DNA of 51,915 nucleotides from Bacteroidetes bacterium RIFCSPLOWO2_12_FULL_37_12 (GTDB taxonomy: Bacteria; Bacteroidota; Bacteroidia; 2-12-FULL-37-12). The translations under genes were made by a program, and so were the position numbers. The stretch spans positions 1 to 51,915 of the forward strand of contig MEPC01000025.1 of NCBI GenBank assembly GCA_001769655.1, given 5' to 3'. Positions 9,475 through 16,625 of the stretch are shown piece after piece. The notes under the pieces were generated by a model. It did not search any database and was not told the origin of the DNA. It saw only the letters and a list, made by a program, of their open reading frames with translations. Each line of letters opens with the position of its first letter. Position 1 is the stretch's first letter.

Positions 9475-9720
9475 ATGAATAAGATTGTGAGAATAAAAAT
9501 TTTAAATAATTATCGAATCCGTTTAAAATTCAATGATGGTATATCAAAAACGGTAAATTTTTTACCATTTATTGGAAAAGGATTTACAAAGGAAATTCTT
9601 AAACTGAATTATTTTAAGAAAGCTACCATAGAACCTGGAGGTGGCATTGCTTGGCCCAATGGATACGATTTTTGTCCTGATTTTTTGAAAGAGTATGTAG
9701 AAATTACTCCCAAAAAATAA
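9475..9720 (+). CDS. DUF2442 family protein
   Basis: The 81-residue protein has the DUF2442 layout: a strand-rich start (VRIKILNNYRIRLKFNDG), a middle VNFLPFIGKGFTKEI, and the C-terminal GGGIAWPNGYDFCPDFL, where family members usually read G.I.WpnG.D..P..L. The start lies 11 bp after the DUF4160 stop, so the two are probably co-transcribed. The family is small and of unproven function; members are often next to DUF4160. Confidence 0.85.
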   Translation: MNKIVRIKILNNYRIRLKFNDGISKTVNFLPFIGKGFTKEILKLNYFKKATIEPGGGIAWPNGYDFCPDFLKEYVEITPKK

Positions 9721-9754
9721 TCATAAAATAAAAAGATGCACTAAATCAGTTTAC

Positions 9755-11428
9755 CTACTTCGTACTATCTGCAATTCCTATTTCATTCCCAATGACTTGA
9801 TTTTTCAGCTTGATAAACTTTCCGTTATTACTTTGCAATTTGTATTTTACAGAATAAAAATACGTGCCTTTCTCCAACTCATCCACGGGCAATTCAAATT
9901 TCAGCAAGCCCGGTGTGCCTTCCATCAACCACTCTTTCACTACCTGTCCAAGATTATTATAAACTATGAGTGACACTGTTCCTTCTTCGGGAATAAGCGC
10001 TGTGAATTGTAATGGTGTATTTTTGGAAGGATTCGGATAGGGCTCACTTACTTTTATTTCTTTAAATTCTGATTCGACTCTTACCGCAATGGTTTTAGAA
10101 TAATCTTCATCATTTGTTTCTGCATTTCTGGTAATTTTTACCCGGTAGTAAAAATTTGCAGGAAATTTTTCACCGAGGTCTCTGTAAACATAGTGTGTTA
10201 AACCCTTTTTGATTTCAGTTATTTCCGGGTTACCGGCAAATCCCATGTTGCTTGGGTTTAATCCACTTTCTACCGTAAATTGAACTTTAGCGTATTCCTG
10301 AGGAGTATCCCATTCCACCGAAACAATTCCATCCTCATTTTTCCCATTAAGATTAACAATTTCTACAATGGGTAGCGGAGAACCCGCGCTTTGAGAACCA
10401 AAAGTCCAGTAATTATCATTCGATGCGTTGCTGTTTACAAATTCTACATATTTACTTACATCATTTACATTCACAGGGGTAGTTTGAGTTGTCCAGTTAG
10501 ATGCGGGTACACCACTGTTATTTGCTAATAAAAGATCCGCAATACGTTGAGCCGAATTCAGAGCTCCAAAATCGCTGTACTCATAATATAATCTTCTGCG
10601 GGTATTTGCTCCATTAACACGGTTACTGGTCCAATAATATTTATCGGTAATGCCACCCGGAAGTTTGGCAAAATCAATGTAATTATAGTTTATCGGAATA
10701 GCTTTGTAAAACCGACATTCGTTGGTATTTTCTTCGTTTACTCCACCGGTAGTCACTTCGAGTGACATTAACCTTAATGTGCCACCGTCACCTACCGGGA
10801 AATAATGCATCCCTGCATCTTTCTTAATATTTCTGGAAACAACTCCTTCCACATAAGAAGAGGAAGAACAGGGAATATACTTTTTTACTCCATGAGAATT
10901 CAAAAATAACTTAGAGGTTGCACTTAATCTTAAGATTCCCGAGGTTAACACAAGTACTACACTATCGGCGGGTACATTATCATCCATATCTAACGAATGG
11001 TCTGAAATAGCACCCGAACTTCTATTGATGGTTAGCTTTTGAAGTTTTGAAATACCAGAAGGAAAAGAAAAAGCACCGGAATTTCCTGCTATTTCAAGTT
11101 TTGAAAGAGAAGTAGTGATAAAATTCGATGCGGCAACCCCTGAAATCTGACCAGATACAGATATAGAGTAACTTCCTACATTGACACTGCCCCCATTGAT
11201 AATTATATCATTGATTTGCGCGTCTGAAGTAAGATCGATGGTATGATTTACAATAATGTTGTCGTTATTGCCAGGAGTTCCTACCGGAGACCAGATAGCA
11301 ATGTTATTCAAATTTCCATTTGCTATGCTGATATAATCTATTGCATACAGTATATGAGAACAATATACAGTTAGCAATAAATAAATTAAGGTAGTAGTGG
11401 TACTGAGTAGTTTGTGATTGGTTTTCAT
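9755..11428 (-). CDS. Secreted protein with T9SS type A sorting domain
   Basis: The 557-residue product has an N-terminal hydrophobic signal (residues ~8-29) and a strand-rich N-terminal half (AIWSPVGTPGNNDNIIVNHTI, then ININGGSV-like turns) resembling secreted beta-helical surface proteins. A central region carries a fibronectin-like stretch (~350-450). The C-terminus, from VSEPYPNPSKNTPL to FIKLKNQ, is a T9SS type A sorting domain. Substrate and role are unknown. Unusually for this phylum, an excellent Shine-Dalgarno sequence (AAGGAGG, complement of 11437-11443) lies 8 nt before the ATG, which supports this start. Confidence 0.85.
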   Translation of the reverse strand: MKTNHKLLSTTTTLIYLLLTVYCSHILYAIDYISIANGNLNNIAIWSPVGTPGNNDNIIVNHTIDLTSDAQINDIIINGGSVNVGSYSISVSGQISGVAASNFITTSLSKLEIAGNSGAFSFPSGISKLQKLTINRSSGAISDHSLDMDDNVPADSVVLVLTSGILRLSATSKLFLNSHGVKKYIPCSSSSYVEGVVSRNIKKDAGMHYFPVGDGGTLRLMSLEVTTGGVNEENTNECRFYKAIPINYNYIDFAKLPGGITDKYYWTSNRVNGANTRRRLYYEYSDFGALNSAQRIADLLLANNSGVPASNWTTQTTPVNVNDVSKYVEFVNSNASNDNYWTFGSQSAGSPLPIVEIVNLNGKNEDGIVSVEWDTPQEYAKVQFTVESGLNPSNMGFAGNPEITEIKKGLTHYVYRDLGEKFPANFYYRVKITRNAETNDEDYSKTIAVRVESEFKEIKVSEPYPNPSKNTPLQFTALIPEEGTVSLIVYNNLGQVVKEWLMEGTPGLLKFELPVDELEKGTYFYSVKYKLQSNNGKFIKLKNQVIGNEIGIADSTK

Positions 11429-11436
11429 ATAGTTAC

Positions 11437-11443
11437 CCTCCTT
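11437..11443 (-). promoter_or_regulatory. Strong Shine-Dalgarno sequence before the T9SS cargo gene at 11428
   Basis: The minus strand reads AAGGAGG followed by GTAACTAT and the ATG at 11428. Most starts in this window show no such motif, consistent with the known scarcity of Shine-Dalgarno use in Bacteroidota, so this one is noteworthy. Confidence 0.7.
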
Positions 11444-11579
11444 TTTGACTGTGTAAAAATTTTTTATGCCTGATTCTTAATACAAAGATGAGGGTAATTT
11501 GCCAAAGGGGTTATAAGAAAAGAGTAATTTCTTACGCAGTCAGAAGATGAATTATACCAACCTGAAACAGAAATACTAA

Positions 11580-11681
11580 AATTAACCGCTAATTGACGCT
11601 AATTATTCGCGAATATACGCGAACAAAGAAATAAAAAAATTAACCGCTAATTTATTTATTCGCGTAAATTAGCGGTTAATT
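11580..11681. repeat. Second AATTAACCGCTAATT inverted-repeat element
   Basis: Two forward arms AATTAACCGCTAATT (11580-11594 and 11638-11652) and one reverse arm AATTAGCGGTTAATT (11667-11681) occur with CGCGAATA and TTCGCGTAAATT words between them. It is a rearranged relative of the element at 6734-6811, and it lies downstream (3') of the minus-strand gene ending at 11699. Confidence 0.68.
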
Positions 11682-11698
11682 TTTATTTGATACAAGCC

Positions 11699-13201
11699 CT
11701 AGCTTTGCATCAATTTCAGCAAATTACTATAATAACTATTCCGGTTTATCTTGGATAATAGCCACGCATTATAATTAATTCCTTCATTACTTCCAGGTTC
11801 TAATTTATAGGGAATGGATAAGAATTGTTCGATGCCTTTACGTACTTTTTTGTTGGAAAATGGCTCCGGAAAACGCAAAAAATCACGAAGAAGTTTAAGG
11901 AATTTTAACTCTCTTTCATACGCCTCCAAAGTTAATAATGAACGAAAAGAACGTTTCATTTCAGCTATTCTGTTAAAAATATATTCCTTGTTATCCAAAT
12001 CGAAATGAATGATAACTTCTATAAAAGTAATTTGCATTTGAATTTGTGGTTCCAACTTATCATACTTATCTTTTCGTAAAATCATAGAAAGATTCTTTAC
12101 TGCCTTCGATAAATCTTGTTCACTAAAATACAACGTAGCGAGGTTTAGATAGAGAAAAAGGTCATAAAATGAGATTCCTTTATAAGCTGGATCTTCTTTT
12201 AATCCTTCAAGAAGCGCAATGGCTTCTTTATTCCGGTTTAGAGATGCATAATTGATAACCAGACCGTTATGATAAATAAAAATATATTTTTTAAATAAAA
12301 GTTTATTGAACGACTCCAATTCAGTTAATAAAATATCGGTCCAATGGAGTGACTCCGTAAATTTTTTATTCTTAAATAAGGTATTAATAATCCAACCAAG
12401 AAGGGTAATTTTCTGTTCATGATTACTGATGTTGAAATAATTGGATTTTTCAAAATCAGACCAGCTTTTAAGTAAAAATTCTTCGAGGGTTTTAAATTCC
12501 TGTTTTTGAAGAAGTATCTCGCTCACGCAAGTAAAAATCTGGTGACGTACCTCAGGCAATTTATAGGTTTCTTCTTTTACTTTTAATTCAGCAAGCAAAT
12601 GCTGTAACTTTTCAGTAATATTCGTCTTCCGGCTCGAGAAGTTTGTTTTTTTTAACTCGTGTTTTAGCGATGAAATAATGTATTGAGATTCTTTAACCAC
12701 CTGGTAATGTATATCGTTTTCTTCTCTTTTACGGATGATTTCAGCGGGATCCGGGCTATCAATCCGGTCACTGATTTCGATCATCTGGTTGTAAATCATA
12801 TCTAATAAATCATAATACTTGAATTCAACGGAAGATTTTTCCGCTTTTATGAGCAAAAACAAGGCATGGCGATAGGCACGTTTATAAGTGTAGATCCTTG
12901 CAAGATTTATAGAATTAATGATTTTAATCCTTTCATCCAACTCATCATATAAAACTAATTGGCTTTTTTCAATTTCCCGGAGTAACCTGCCTTTTAACCG
13001 GTAAAATGCATTCCGGTTCCCATCGGGATAAATTTTTTGTATAAGTGCCTCATCCTCATCTTTATACTCTCCGCTTTTTAATAAATCAAAAAGTTTAATG
13101 TCTTTCCGTTCTTCCTGTGTCTCAATGCGAGTAGTAAATATTTTATAATGTCGTATTTCCTCCTTGTTCAGGTTCTTAATGATATCGGAGAGGTTTATCA
13201 T
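11699..13201 (-). CDS. Hypothetical cytoplasmic protein with TPR-like helical repeats
   Basis: I place the start at ATG 13201 (MINLSDIIKNLNKEEIRHYK, 500 residues). The frame is open 42 codons further upstream, but that part reads through a GGTATAGGGTATA-type low-complexity tract and gives an implausible sequence. There is no signal peptide. The protein is almost entirely helical, with TPR-like helix pairs, for example around LARIYTYKRAYRHALFLLIKAE, NYASLNRNKEAIALLEGLK and LNLATLYFSEQDLSKAVKNL. It looks like a Bacteroidota-specific hypothetical protein; a scaffolding role is only a guess. Confidence 0.75.
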   Translation of the reverse strand: MINLSDIIKNLNKEEIRHYKIFTTRIETQEERKDIKLFDLLKSGEYKDEDEALIQKIYPDGNRNAFYRLKGRLLREIEKSQLVLYDELDERIKIINSINLARIYTYKRAYRHALFLLIKAEKSSVEFKYYDLLDMIYNQMIEISDRIDSPDPAEIIRKREENDIHYQVVKESQYIISSLKHELKKTNFSSRKTNITEKLQHLLAELKVKEETYKLPEVRHQIFTCVSEILLQKQEFKTLEEFLLKSWSDFEKSNYFNISNHEQKITLLGWIINTLFKNKKFTESLHWTDILLTELESFNKLLFKKYIFIYHNGLVINYASLNRNKEAIALLEGLKEDPAYKGISFYDLFLYLNLATLYFSEQDLSKAVKNLSMILRKDKYDKLEPQIQMQITFIEVIIHFDLDNKEYIFNRIAEMKRSFRSLLTLEAYERELKFLKLLRDFLRFPEPFSNKKVRKGIEQFLSIPYKLEPGSNEGINYNAWLLSKINRNSYYSNLLKLMQS

Positions 13202-13240
13202 GGGTATAGGGTATAAAGGTATAGAGGTATAGGGGTATAA
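13202..13240. repeat. GGTATAG-type low-complexity tract
   Basis: Four to five imperfect copies of a 7-8 bp unit (GGTATAG, GGTATAAA, GGTATAGA) sit directly upstream of the minus-strand start at 13201. They resemble the heptanucleotide arrays in the gaps of the dcw cluster. Confidence 0.6.
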
Positions 13241-13314
13241 ATCGCAATAATCACCGCTAAAATAGCTAATTCTTATCTTTTTTGATAAAATGTGGAAAAA
13301 ATTTTTAAAAAAAC

Positions 13315-13345
13315 TTGTTTTTCTCACTTTAATGTAGTAAATTTA
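13315..13345 (+). promoter_or_regulatory. Possible Bacteroidota-type promoter for the gene at 13374
   Basis: TTG at 13315-13317 and TAAATTTA at 13338-13345 are 20 nt apart, close to the -33 (TTTG/TTG) and -7 (TAnnTTTG) spacing. The last base of the -7 element does not match. It would give a leader of roughly 20 nt. Confidence 0.4.
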
Positions 13346-13373
13346 TGGTTTAATCGAAAATAGGGTTAAAACC

Positions 13374-14150
13374 ATGATTAGAATCTTTATCAAATCGTTA
13401 TTATTTTCAGGTCTAATTATACTTGCGCTTGTAGGCAAGTCACAATCGCTTGATATAATTGATTTGTCAACTAATGAAAAATTAAATGAGAAAGGGGAGT
13501 ATTCATTAAGTGGAAAGGTAAAAAATAATTCTTCAGATTTATTTAATGGGGAAGTTATTCTTGAAGTGTCACTGGATCGTAGTGGAGGAGAGTCAAACCC
13601 TGGGATTGATAAAGGTGATTTTGAGTATAATTTAGGAAGCATGACATTAAAAGAGAACGAATTCAAGGAGTTTTCCATTGTAAGAAATGCCGCCATAGAT
13701 AATTTCAGACCCGGAAAGAATATTATTTGTGTATGGCCAAGATATATCACCAATAAAAAGGATTTACAACGTAATATTATTTGTGTATGGCCACGGGTTT
13801 ATCCGGATCCAAAAGATAATTCACCAAAAGGAAGTTCAAAAAGAATGGCTGAAAAAGAGAAGAAAACATCTAAGGATTTTTCAGAACAAAATGACCTCTC
13901 ATTCAATGTTTTTCCTAATCCTTTAGTTAATATTACTTACCTGCTTATAAATAGTTTGGATGAAAGAATTGTTCATGTAAACGTGATGAATAATTTCGGT
14001 CAATTAATAAAGACAGTGGATGCCACAGTACCCAAAGGGCAGACATTTGTAGAGGTTGATTTAAACGATGTTGGAAATGGGGTTTACTTTTTCGAGGTGA
14101 CCGACAACGGTAAAAATCATTCTATCAAAACAGGAGTGAAGAACGAGTGA
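13374..14150 (+). CDS. Small secreted protein with T9SS type A sorting domain
   Basis: The 258-residue protein has a signal peptide (residues 1-24, ending near VGKSQS). Residues ~25-115 look like a strand-rich CARDB-like domain, with SLSGKVKNNSSDLFNGEVIL and a LGSMTLKENEFKEFSI segment. The T9SS type A sorting domain runs from SFNVFPNPLVNITYL to SIKTGVKNE. Between them is a basic linker (SKRMAEKEKKTSKDF). A 21-bp perfect direct repeat (13719-13739 and 13773-13793, 54 bp apart) makes NIICVWPR occur twice 18 residues apart, a small in-frame duplication. Function unknown. Confidence 0.82.
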   Translation: MIRIFIKSLLFSGLIILALVGKSQSLDIIDLSTNEKLNEKGEYSLSGKVKNNSSDLFNGEVILEVSLDRSGGESNPGIDKGDFEYNLGSMTLKENEFKEFSIVRNAAIDNFRPGKNIICVWPRYITNKKDLQRNIICVWPRVYPDPKDNSPKGSSKRMAEKEKKTSKDFSEQNDLSFNVFPNPLVNITYLLINSLDERIVHVNVMNNFGQLIKTVDATVPKGQTFVEVDLNDVGNGVYFFEVTDNGKNHSIKTGVKNE

Positions 14151-14156
14151 CTGTGT

Positions 14157-14213
14157 TTATACCTTAAATCCAATCACTATGTAATTATCCGTCTGAACTT
14201 CTTTTCCTTTTTA
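14157..14213 (-). pseudogene. Fragment of a SpoIIE-type phosphatase 3' end; left flank of the small-gene island
   Basis: Read on the minus strand this piece encodes KGKEVQTDNYIVIGFKV and a stop, nearly the same as the last residues (KGKEVQTDDCMVIGFKV) of the SpoIIE-type gene at 19814-23593. Over the 50 bases 14161-14210 versus 19819-19868, I count six differences, all transitions. A stop codon precedes the fragment and similarity ends abruptly on both sides. It is either what is left of a tandem paralogue or one of a pair of direct repeats made when a 5.6-kb island entered at the 3' end of this gene. Confidence 0.75.
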
Positions 14214-14282
14214 TGATGTGGGCAATAGCTATACAGCTGTGTATAATGGTTTATAAACCCCTTCGTTATTGATAAAAAAAAT

Positions 14283-14290
14283 TAACTTTG
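14283..14290 (+). promoter_or_regulatory. Possible -7 element TAACTTTG
   Basis: TAACTTTG fits the Bacteroidota TAnnTTTG element, with a weak TTCG 17 nt upstream. It lies 150 bp before the membrane-protein gene at 14441 and could drive the first genes of the island. Confidence 0.3.
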
Positions 14291-14440
14291 TGGATAGAAT
14301 GGTAATATTTAATATCCTACTAACGCAAATGACTAAACCCCAATTTTAAAATAGAAAAACGGAATATTATTGGCAGTTTACGATTTGGTGCAGATAAAAC
14401 AGAAACTACCCCGATATTCAAAGGATGATGATAAGAAGCC

Positions 14441-14785
14441 ATGAAATACATTTTGAATTTATTTTACTTCTTGGGGCTATTGTTAGGTGGGCTTTTGTTT
14501 GGTTATGCTTTAGTTGGTTATGTAGCTTTAAATGCATTTGAGTTAAAAGAGATGCGGGTGTTTACATTTAGTTTTAAAAAAAATGACTGGATTGTATCCT
14601 TACAGTATAAGTATGTCATAGAGGAAAAGGTATATAATAAAAAAATAGACATGTCTGAAGATTTGTATAGAAAGAATTTTGAAATTGGGTTAAAGGGAAT
14701 AACTATTTTATATTATCCTTATTTCCCCGGTTATTCAGATGTTAAGGGTCTTAATTTAGAAAATCGCAAAAAAAAACCGGTATGA
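14441..14785 (+). CDS. Small membrane protein, DUF3592-like
   Basis: The 114-residue protein has one or two N-terminal membrane segments (residues ~5-33, with GLLLGGLLFGYALVGYVAL). A strand-rich soluble part follows: WIVSLQYKYVIEEKVYNKK, then ITILYYPYFPGYSDVKGL. The Tyr pattern and the 'yyP..P..s' ending recall DUF3592 proteins; this is a weak resemblance. Its stop overlaps the ATG of the next small frame (ATGA at 14782-14785), which points to translational coupling. Function unknown; it is the first gene of the orphan island. Confidence 0.65.
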   Translation: MKYILNLFYFLGLLLGGLLFGYALVGYVALNAFELKEMRVFTFSFKKNDWIVSLQYKYVIEEKVYNKKIDMSEDLYRKNFEIGLKGITILYYPYFPGYSDVKGLNLENRKKKPV

Positions 14786-14931
14786 TTGTTTCTTTAATTT
14801 TCCTTGTCTTTATAAACGCAGTTTATTGGTTTGGCAATAGAAAGAAATGGATAGCAATTTATTCAGGAAAATATGAAGAATATAAAATGTCGGAAACTGC
14901 TCCTCGAACACAAGCTTTTCCGGAGCTGTGA
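14782..14931 (+). CDS. 49-residue membrane peptide coupled to the preceding gene
   Basis: The frame starts at an ATGA overlap with the upstream stop and encodes MIVSLIFLVFINAVYWFGNR followed by a polar tail ending in QAFPEL. One membrane segment (residues ~2-17) is followed by basic residues. Its last codons lie in the first copy of the recurrent junction motif (14910-14940). It may be the detached C-terminal part of a DUF3592-like protein or an independent microprotein. No family was recognised. Confidence 0.5.
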   Translation: MIVSLIFLVFINAVYWFGNRKKWIAIYSGKYEEYKMSETAPRTQAFPEL

Positions 14932-14950
14932 AATTAAAAGGGAGCAAATA
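14910..14950 (+). repeat. Island junction motif, copy 1
   Basis: ACAAGCTTTTCCGGAGCTGT followed by GAAATTAAAAG resembles four other sites (16587, 17766, 18625, 19289) with the approximate consensus CCATAAGTTTTCCGGAGAAG, TGAAATAAAAA, then GTACAAATATTC. It covers the end of the 49-residue frame. Confidence 0.5.
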
Positions 14951-15122
14951 TGTATTTTCAGAAATGGGCATAAATGAATTACAAAGAAATAGAAAACGAA
15001 TGCTGGAACTCTTTGAAGGGTTTAAGGAATATATTGAGAGTGGAGAAGATACTGCGGAGACGGAGCGGATAAAGAGGGAGATAGAGGAGATGGAATTTAG
15101 AGATGGGAAGAAGAAAAAATAA
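14928..15122 (+). CDS. 64-residue charged, probably helical protein
   Basis: The frame begins with GTG (14928), overlapping the stop of the 49-residue frame; an internal Met (MGINELQRNRKRMLELFEGF, codon 13) is an alternative start at 14964. The sequence is rich in Glu, Lys and Arg and looks like a coiled coil (RIKREIEEMEFRDGKKKK). It is followed 19 bp later by a rho-independent terminator. The function is unknown, and whether it is translated is uncertain. Confidence 0.45.
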   Translation: MKLKGSKYVFSEMGINELQRNRKRMLELFEGFKEYIESGEDTAETERIKREIEEMEFRDGKKKK

Positions 15123-15141
15123 AAAAACAAACCAACTTTCA

Positions 15142-15167
15142 AAAGCTCCGGAAAGCGGGGCTTTTTT
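15142..15167. terminator. Rho-independent terminator between convergent genes
   Basis: AAAGCTCC (15142-15149) pairs with GGGGCTTT (15157-15164, one G-T pair) around a 7-nt loop and runs into a T tract on the plus strand. It ends the small plus-strand genes and lies just past the mazF stop of the converging pair. Its left part also repeats, inverted, the GCTTTTCCGGAGC of junction copy 1. Confidence 0.75.
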
Positions 15168-15170
15168 ATT

Positions 15171-15509
15171 TTACATCGCTAATACTTTTCTGATAGCATC
15201 TTTAATTTCATCAAGGGTTTGCGTATCAATAGTGCCGAGTTTTTTAATAAGTCGTTCCTGCGATAATGAACGAATTTGAAAGCAATCGGCTGCAGAAGTT
15301 TTGTTTAGCCCATTGATTGTATCAGGTTCAATTTTGACCATCCATGTAGCAATACTATATCGGTCTTTCCAGTCGGTAAGAGGCACAATTACTTTTAAAG
15401 GTAGTTTGCCTAGCTTATCATCATTGACAATGATAGCCGGTCTTTTCTTTTGTATTTCAGCCCCTTTGGTTGGGTCAAGGTCTATCAACCAAATTTCACT
15501 TTGCTTCAT
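15171..15509 (-). CDS. mazF: MazF/PemK-family toxin (mRNA interferase)
   Basis: From ATG 15509 (MKQSEIWLIDLDPTKGAEI) the product has 112 residues. The GDIW..DLdPt.G.Ei.k.RPaiiv pattern and the later KVIVPLTDW mark the MazF/PemK fold, whose members cut RNA in type II toxin-antitoxin systems. The frame is open back to a TTG at 15521, but the ATG fits better: it gives a 14-nt overlap with the antitoxin stop (15496-15498), the usual coupling. The pair is the only minus-strand unit inside an otherwise plus-strand island. Confidence 0.88.
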   Translation of the reverse strand: MKQSEIWLIDLDPTKGAEIQKKRPAIIVNDDKLGKLPLKVIVPLTDWKDRYSIATWMVKIEPDTINGLNKTSAADCFQIRSLSQERLIKKLGTIDTQTLDEIKDAIRKVLAM

Positions 15510-15708
15510 AAAATTTTTCAAAATCTAAAGTAGTGAATGCGGTTAACTCTTTGTCGTTTACATAATCATTGTAAAGTTCATCAACAGCTAATCCCATTTG
15601 GTGATTTAATTCATCTTTTTTAATGGACTTAATGGTTTCTTCCACCACATAGAATTTTTTATTGAGTGGCAACCGTTTAATTTCTTGCATTATATCTACC
15701 GTTTGCAT
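15496..15708 (-). CDS. Antitoxin of the MazF-type pair
   Basis: The 70-residue protein (MQTVDIMQEIKRLPLNKKFY) precedes and overlaps mazF. It has the acidic C-terminal tail AVDELYNDYVNDKELTAF, then TTLDFEKFYEAK, typical of small Bacteroidota antitoxins paired with MazF/PemK. Such tails wrap around the toxin; the N-terminal half should dimerise and bind the operator. The assignment rests on position, overlap and composition. Confidence 0.82.
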   Translation of the reverse strand: MQTVDIMQEIKRLPLNKKFYVVEETIKSIKKDELNHQMGLAVDELYNDYVNDKELTAFTTLDFEKFYEAK

Positions 15709-16024
15709 AGTATTTTATTTTTATTAATGTACTGTCACTATTAAAAAATCACAAAATCTAACCACAAAGTAATAATAAGAAATTCTTTGTGAATCTTAGT
15801 GCCTTCGTGTTACAAATTCAATTAGTATGTACATTGTTTGTGTTTTGAAATCTCAAAAAATTTCAAAATCCAACATAGTTAGCTACAAAGATACAAAATA
15901 TTTGAATATAACAACCGGTTTCATAAAACAGATTTTAAAATCAGTTCAGCAGAAACTAATCATATTGTAACAAAGGAAATTCAATAAAAATTATGTATCT
16001 TTATGCACTCTAATATGATAGAAA
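15709..16024. other. AT-rich spacer upstream of the toxin-antitoxin pair
   Basis: No convincing gene is seen. Around 15780-15815 there is a degenerate copy of a 'TTTGTGaatcTTAGTGccTTCGTG' sequence, of a type related to 49130-49215. The promoter of the toxin-antitoxin pair should lie near 15710-15760, but no clear element was identified. Confidence 0.5.
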
Positions 16025-16171
16025 ATGGGATGCCTTAAATTAAGCTATTGCGAAACAGAAAACGAATTTGAAAAAGCGGAAGTGTCCCCGATTCGAAAAT
16101 CAATACAATTCAGAATAAAATGCAAAGTTGAAAAAAATCACCCAATGATAAAGATGTATTTTTTCAAATAG
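16025..16171 (+). CDS. Orphan 48-residue 'MGCLKL' fragment of an Rhs-type protein
   Basis: The frame encodes MGCLKLSYCETENEFEKAEV, then SPIRKSIQF and a lysine-rich end. MGCLKL(T/S)Y is the conserved opening of many Bacteroidota proteins that carry an RHS-repeat-associated core. Here the frame stops after 48 codons, with no RHS core (no YDPRLGRW-like motif) anywhere near. I read it as the decayed or displaced start of a polymorphic-toxin-type gene. It lies 6 bp before the next gene, which could mean that the small genes downstream once served as toxin-linked or immunity genes (inference). Confidence 0.6.
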   Translation: MGCLKLSYCETENEFEKAEVSPIRKSIQFRIKCKVEKNHPMIKMYFFK

Positions 16172-16177
16172 ATAAAT

Positions 16178-16582
16178 ATGATATTCAGTAAGATAGTTAC
16201 AATCTTAAAAAAAGAGAGAAAATTTTCGATTAAAAGGTGTTATATATTTTGCTTTGTAATATCTATTTTATTTATCTGTTGCCAGCCTCCAATTATAAAG
16301 TCAAATAAGAATAAGAAAAATAAAAATGGAGATAAAACAGGTTTATGGATAGAAACAATTGATAGCGTTAATGTACTTATTTGTAAATACAAAAATGGAT
16401 TAAAAACAGGACAAGCGACTATATTTTACAAATCAGGGGCATATTCTCGGTTGACTTTTAAAAATGGTAAAAAAAACAGTAAAATGAAAAATTATTCAAA
16501 CAATAACATTCTATGTTCTGAGATTAATTACTCCGATGATAAAATTATAGAGCATAAAACTTATTGCAGTCCGATTTTTTAA
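16178..16582 (+). CDS. Putative lipoprotein with a MORN-like repeat
   Basis: The 134-residue protein has a long N-terminal signal with a lipobox-like SILFICCQ (Cys near residues 36-37). The mature part reads NGDKTGLWIETIDSVNVLI, KYKNGLKTGQATIFYKSGAY and LTFKNGKKNSKM; the 'G.k.G.w..y...G' pattern is that of MORN/toxin-antitoxin YwqK-like repeats. It probably sits in a membrane facing the periplasm. It starts 6 bp after the MGCLKL fragment. Function unknown; YwqK-like proteins are often neighbours of secreted toxins. Confidence 0.6.
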   Translation: MIFSKIVTILKKERKFSIKRCYIFCFVISILFICCQPPIIKSNKNKKNKNGDKTGLWIETIDSVNVLICKYKNGLKTGQATIFYKSGAYSRLTFKNGKKNSKMKNYSNNNILCSEINYSDDKIIEHKTYCSPIF

Positions 16583-16586
16583 GTGC

Positions 16587-16625
16587 CCATAAGCTTTTGC
16601 GGAGCAATGAAATAAATATGATAAA
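16587..16625 (+). repeat. Island junction motif, copy 2
   Basis: CCATAAGCTTTTGCGGAGCA followed by ATGAAATAAATATG starts 4 bp after the stop of the preceding gene and contains the start of the next one (ATG 16618). Confidence 0.5.

Noticed and set aside
13202-13327. 42-codon N-terminal extension of the TPR-like protein
   Set aside because: The extension is encoded by a GGTATAG low-complexity tract, and the internal Met gives a plausible start.
13343-13753. 136-codon frame on the minus strand
   Set aside because: It lies opposite the N-terminal half of the T9SS cargo gene at 13374, which has a signal peptide and sorting domain; the antisense product has no recognisable features.
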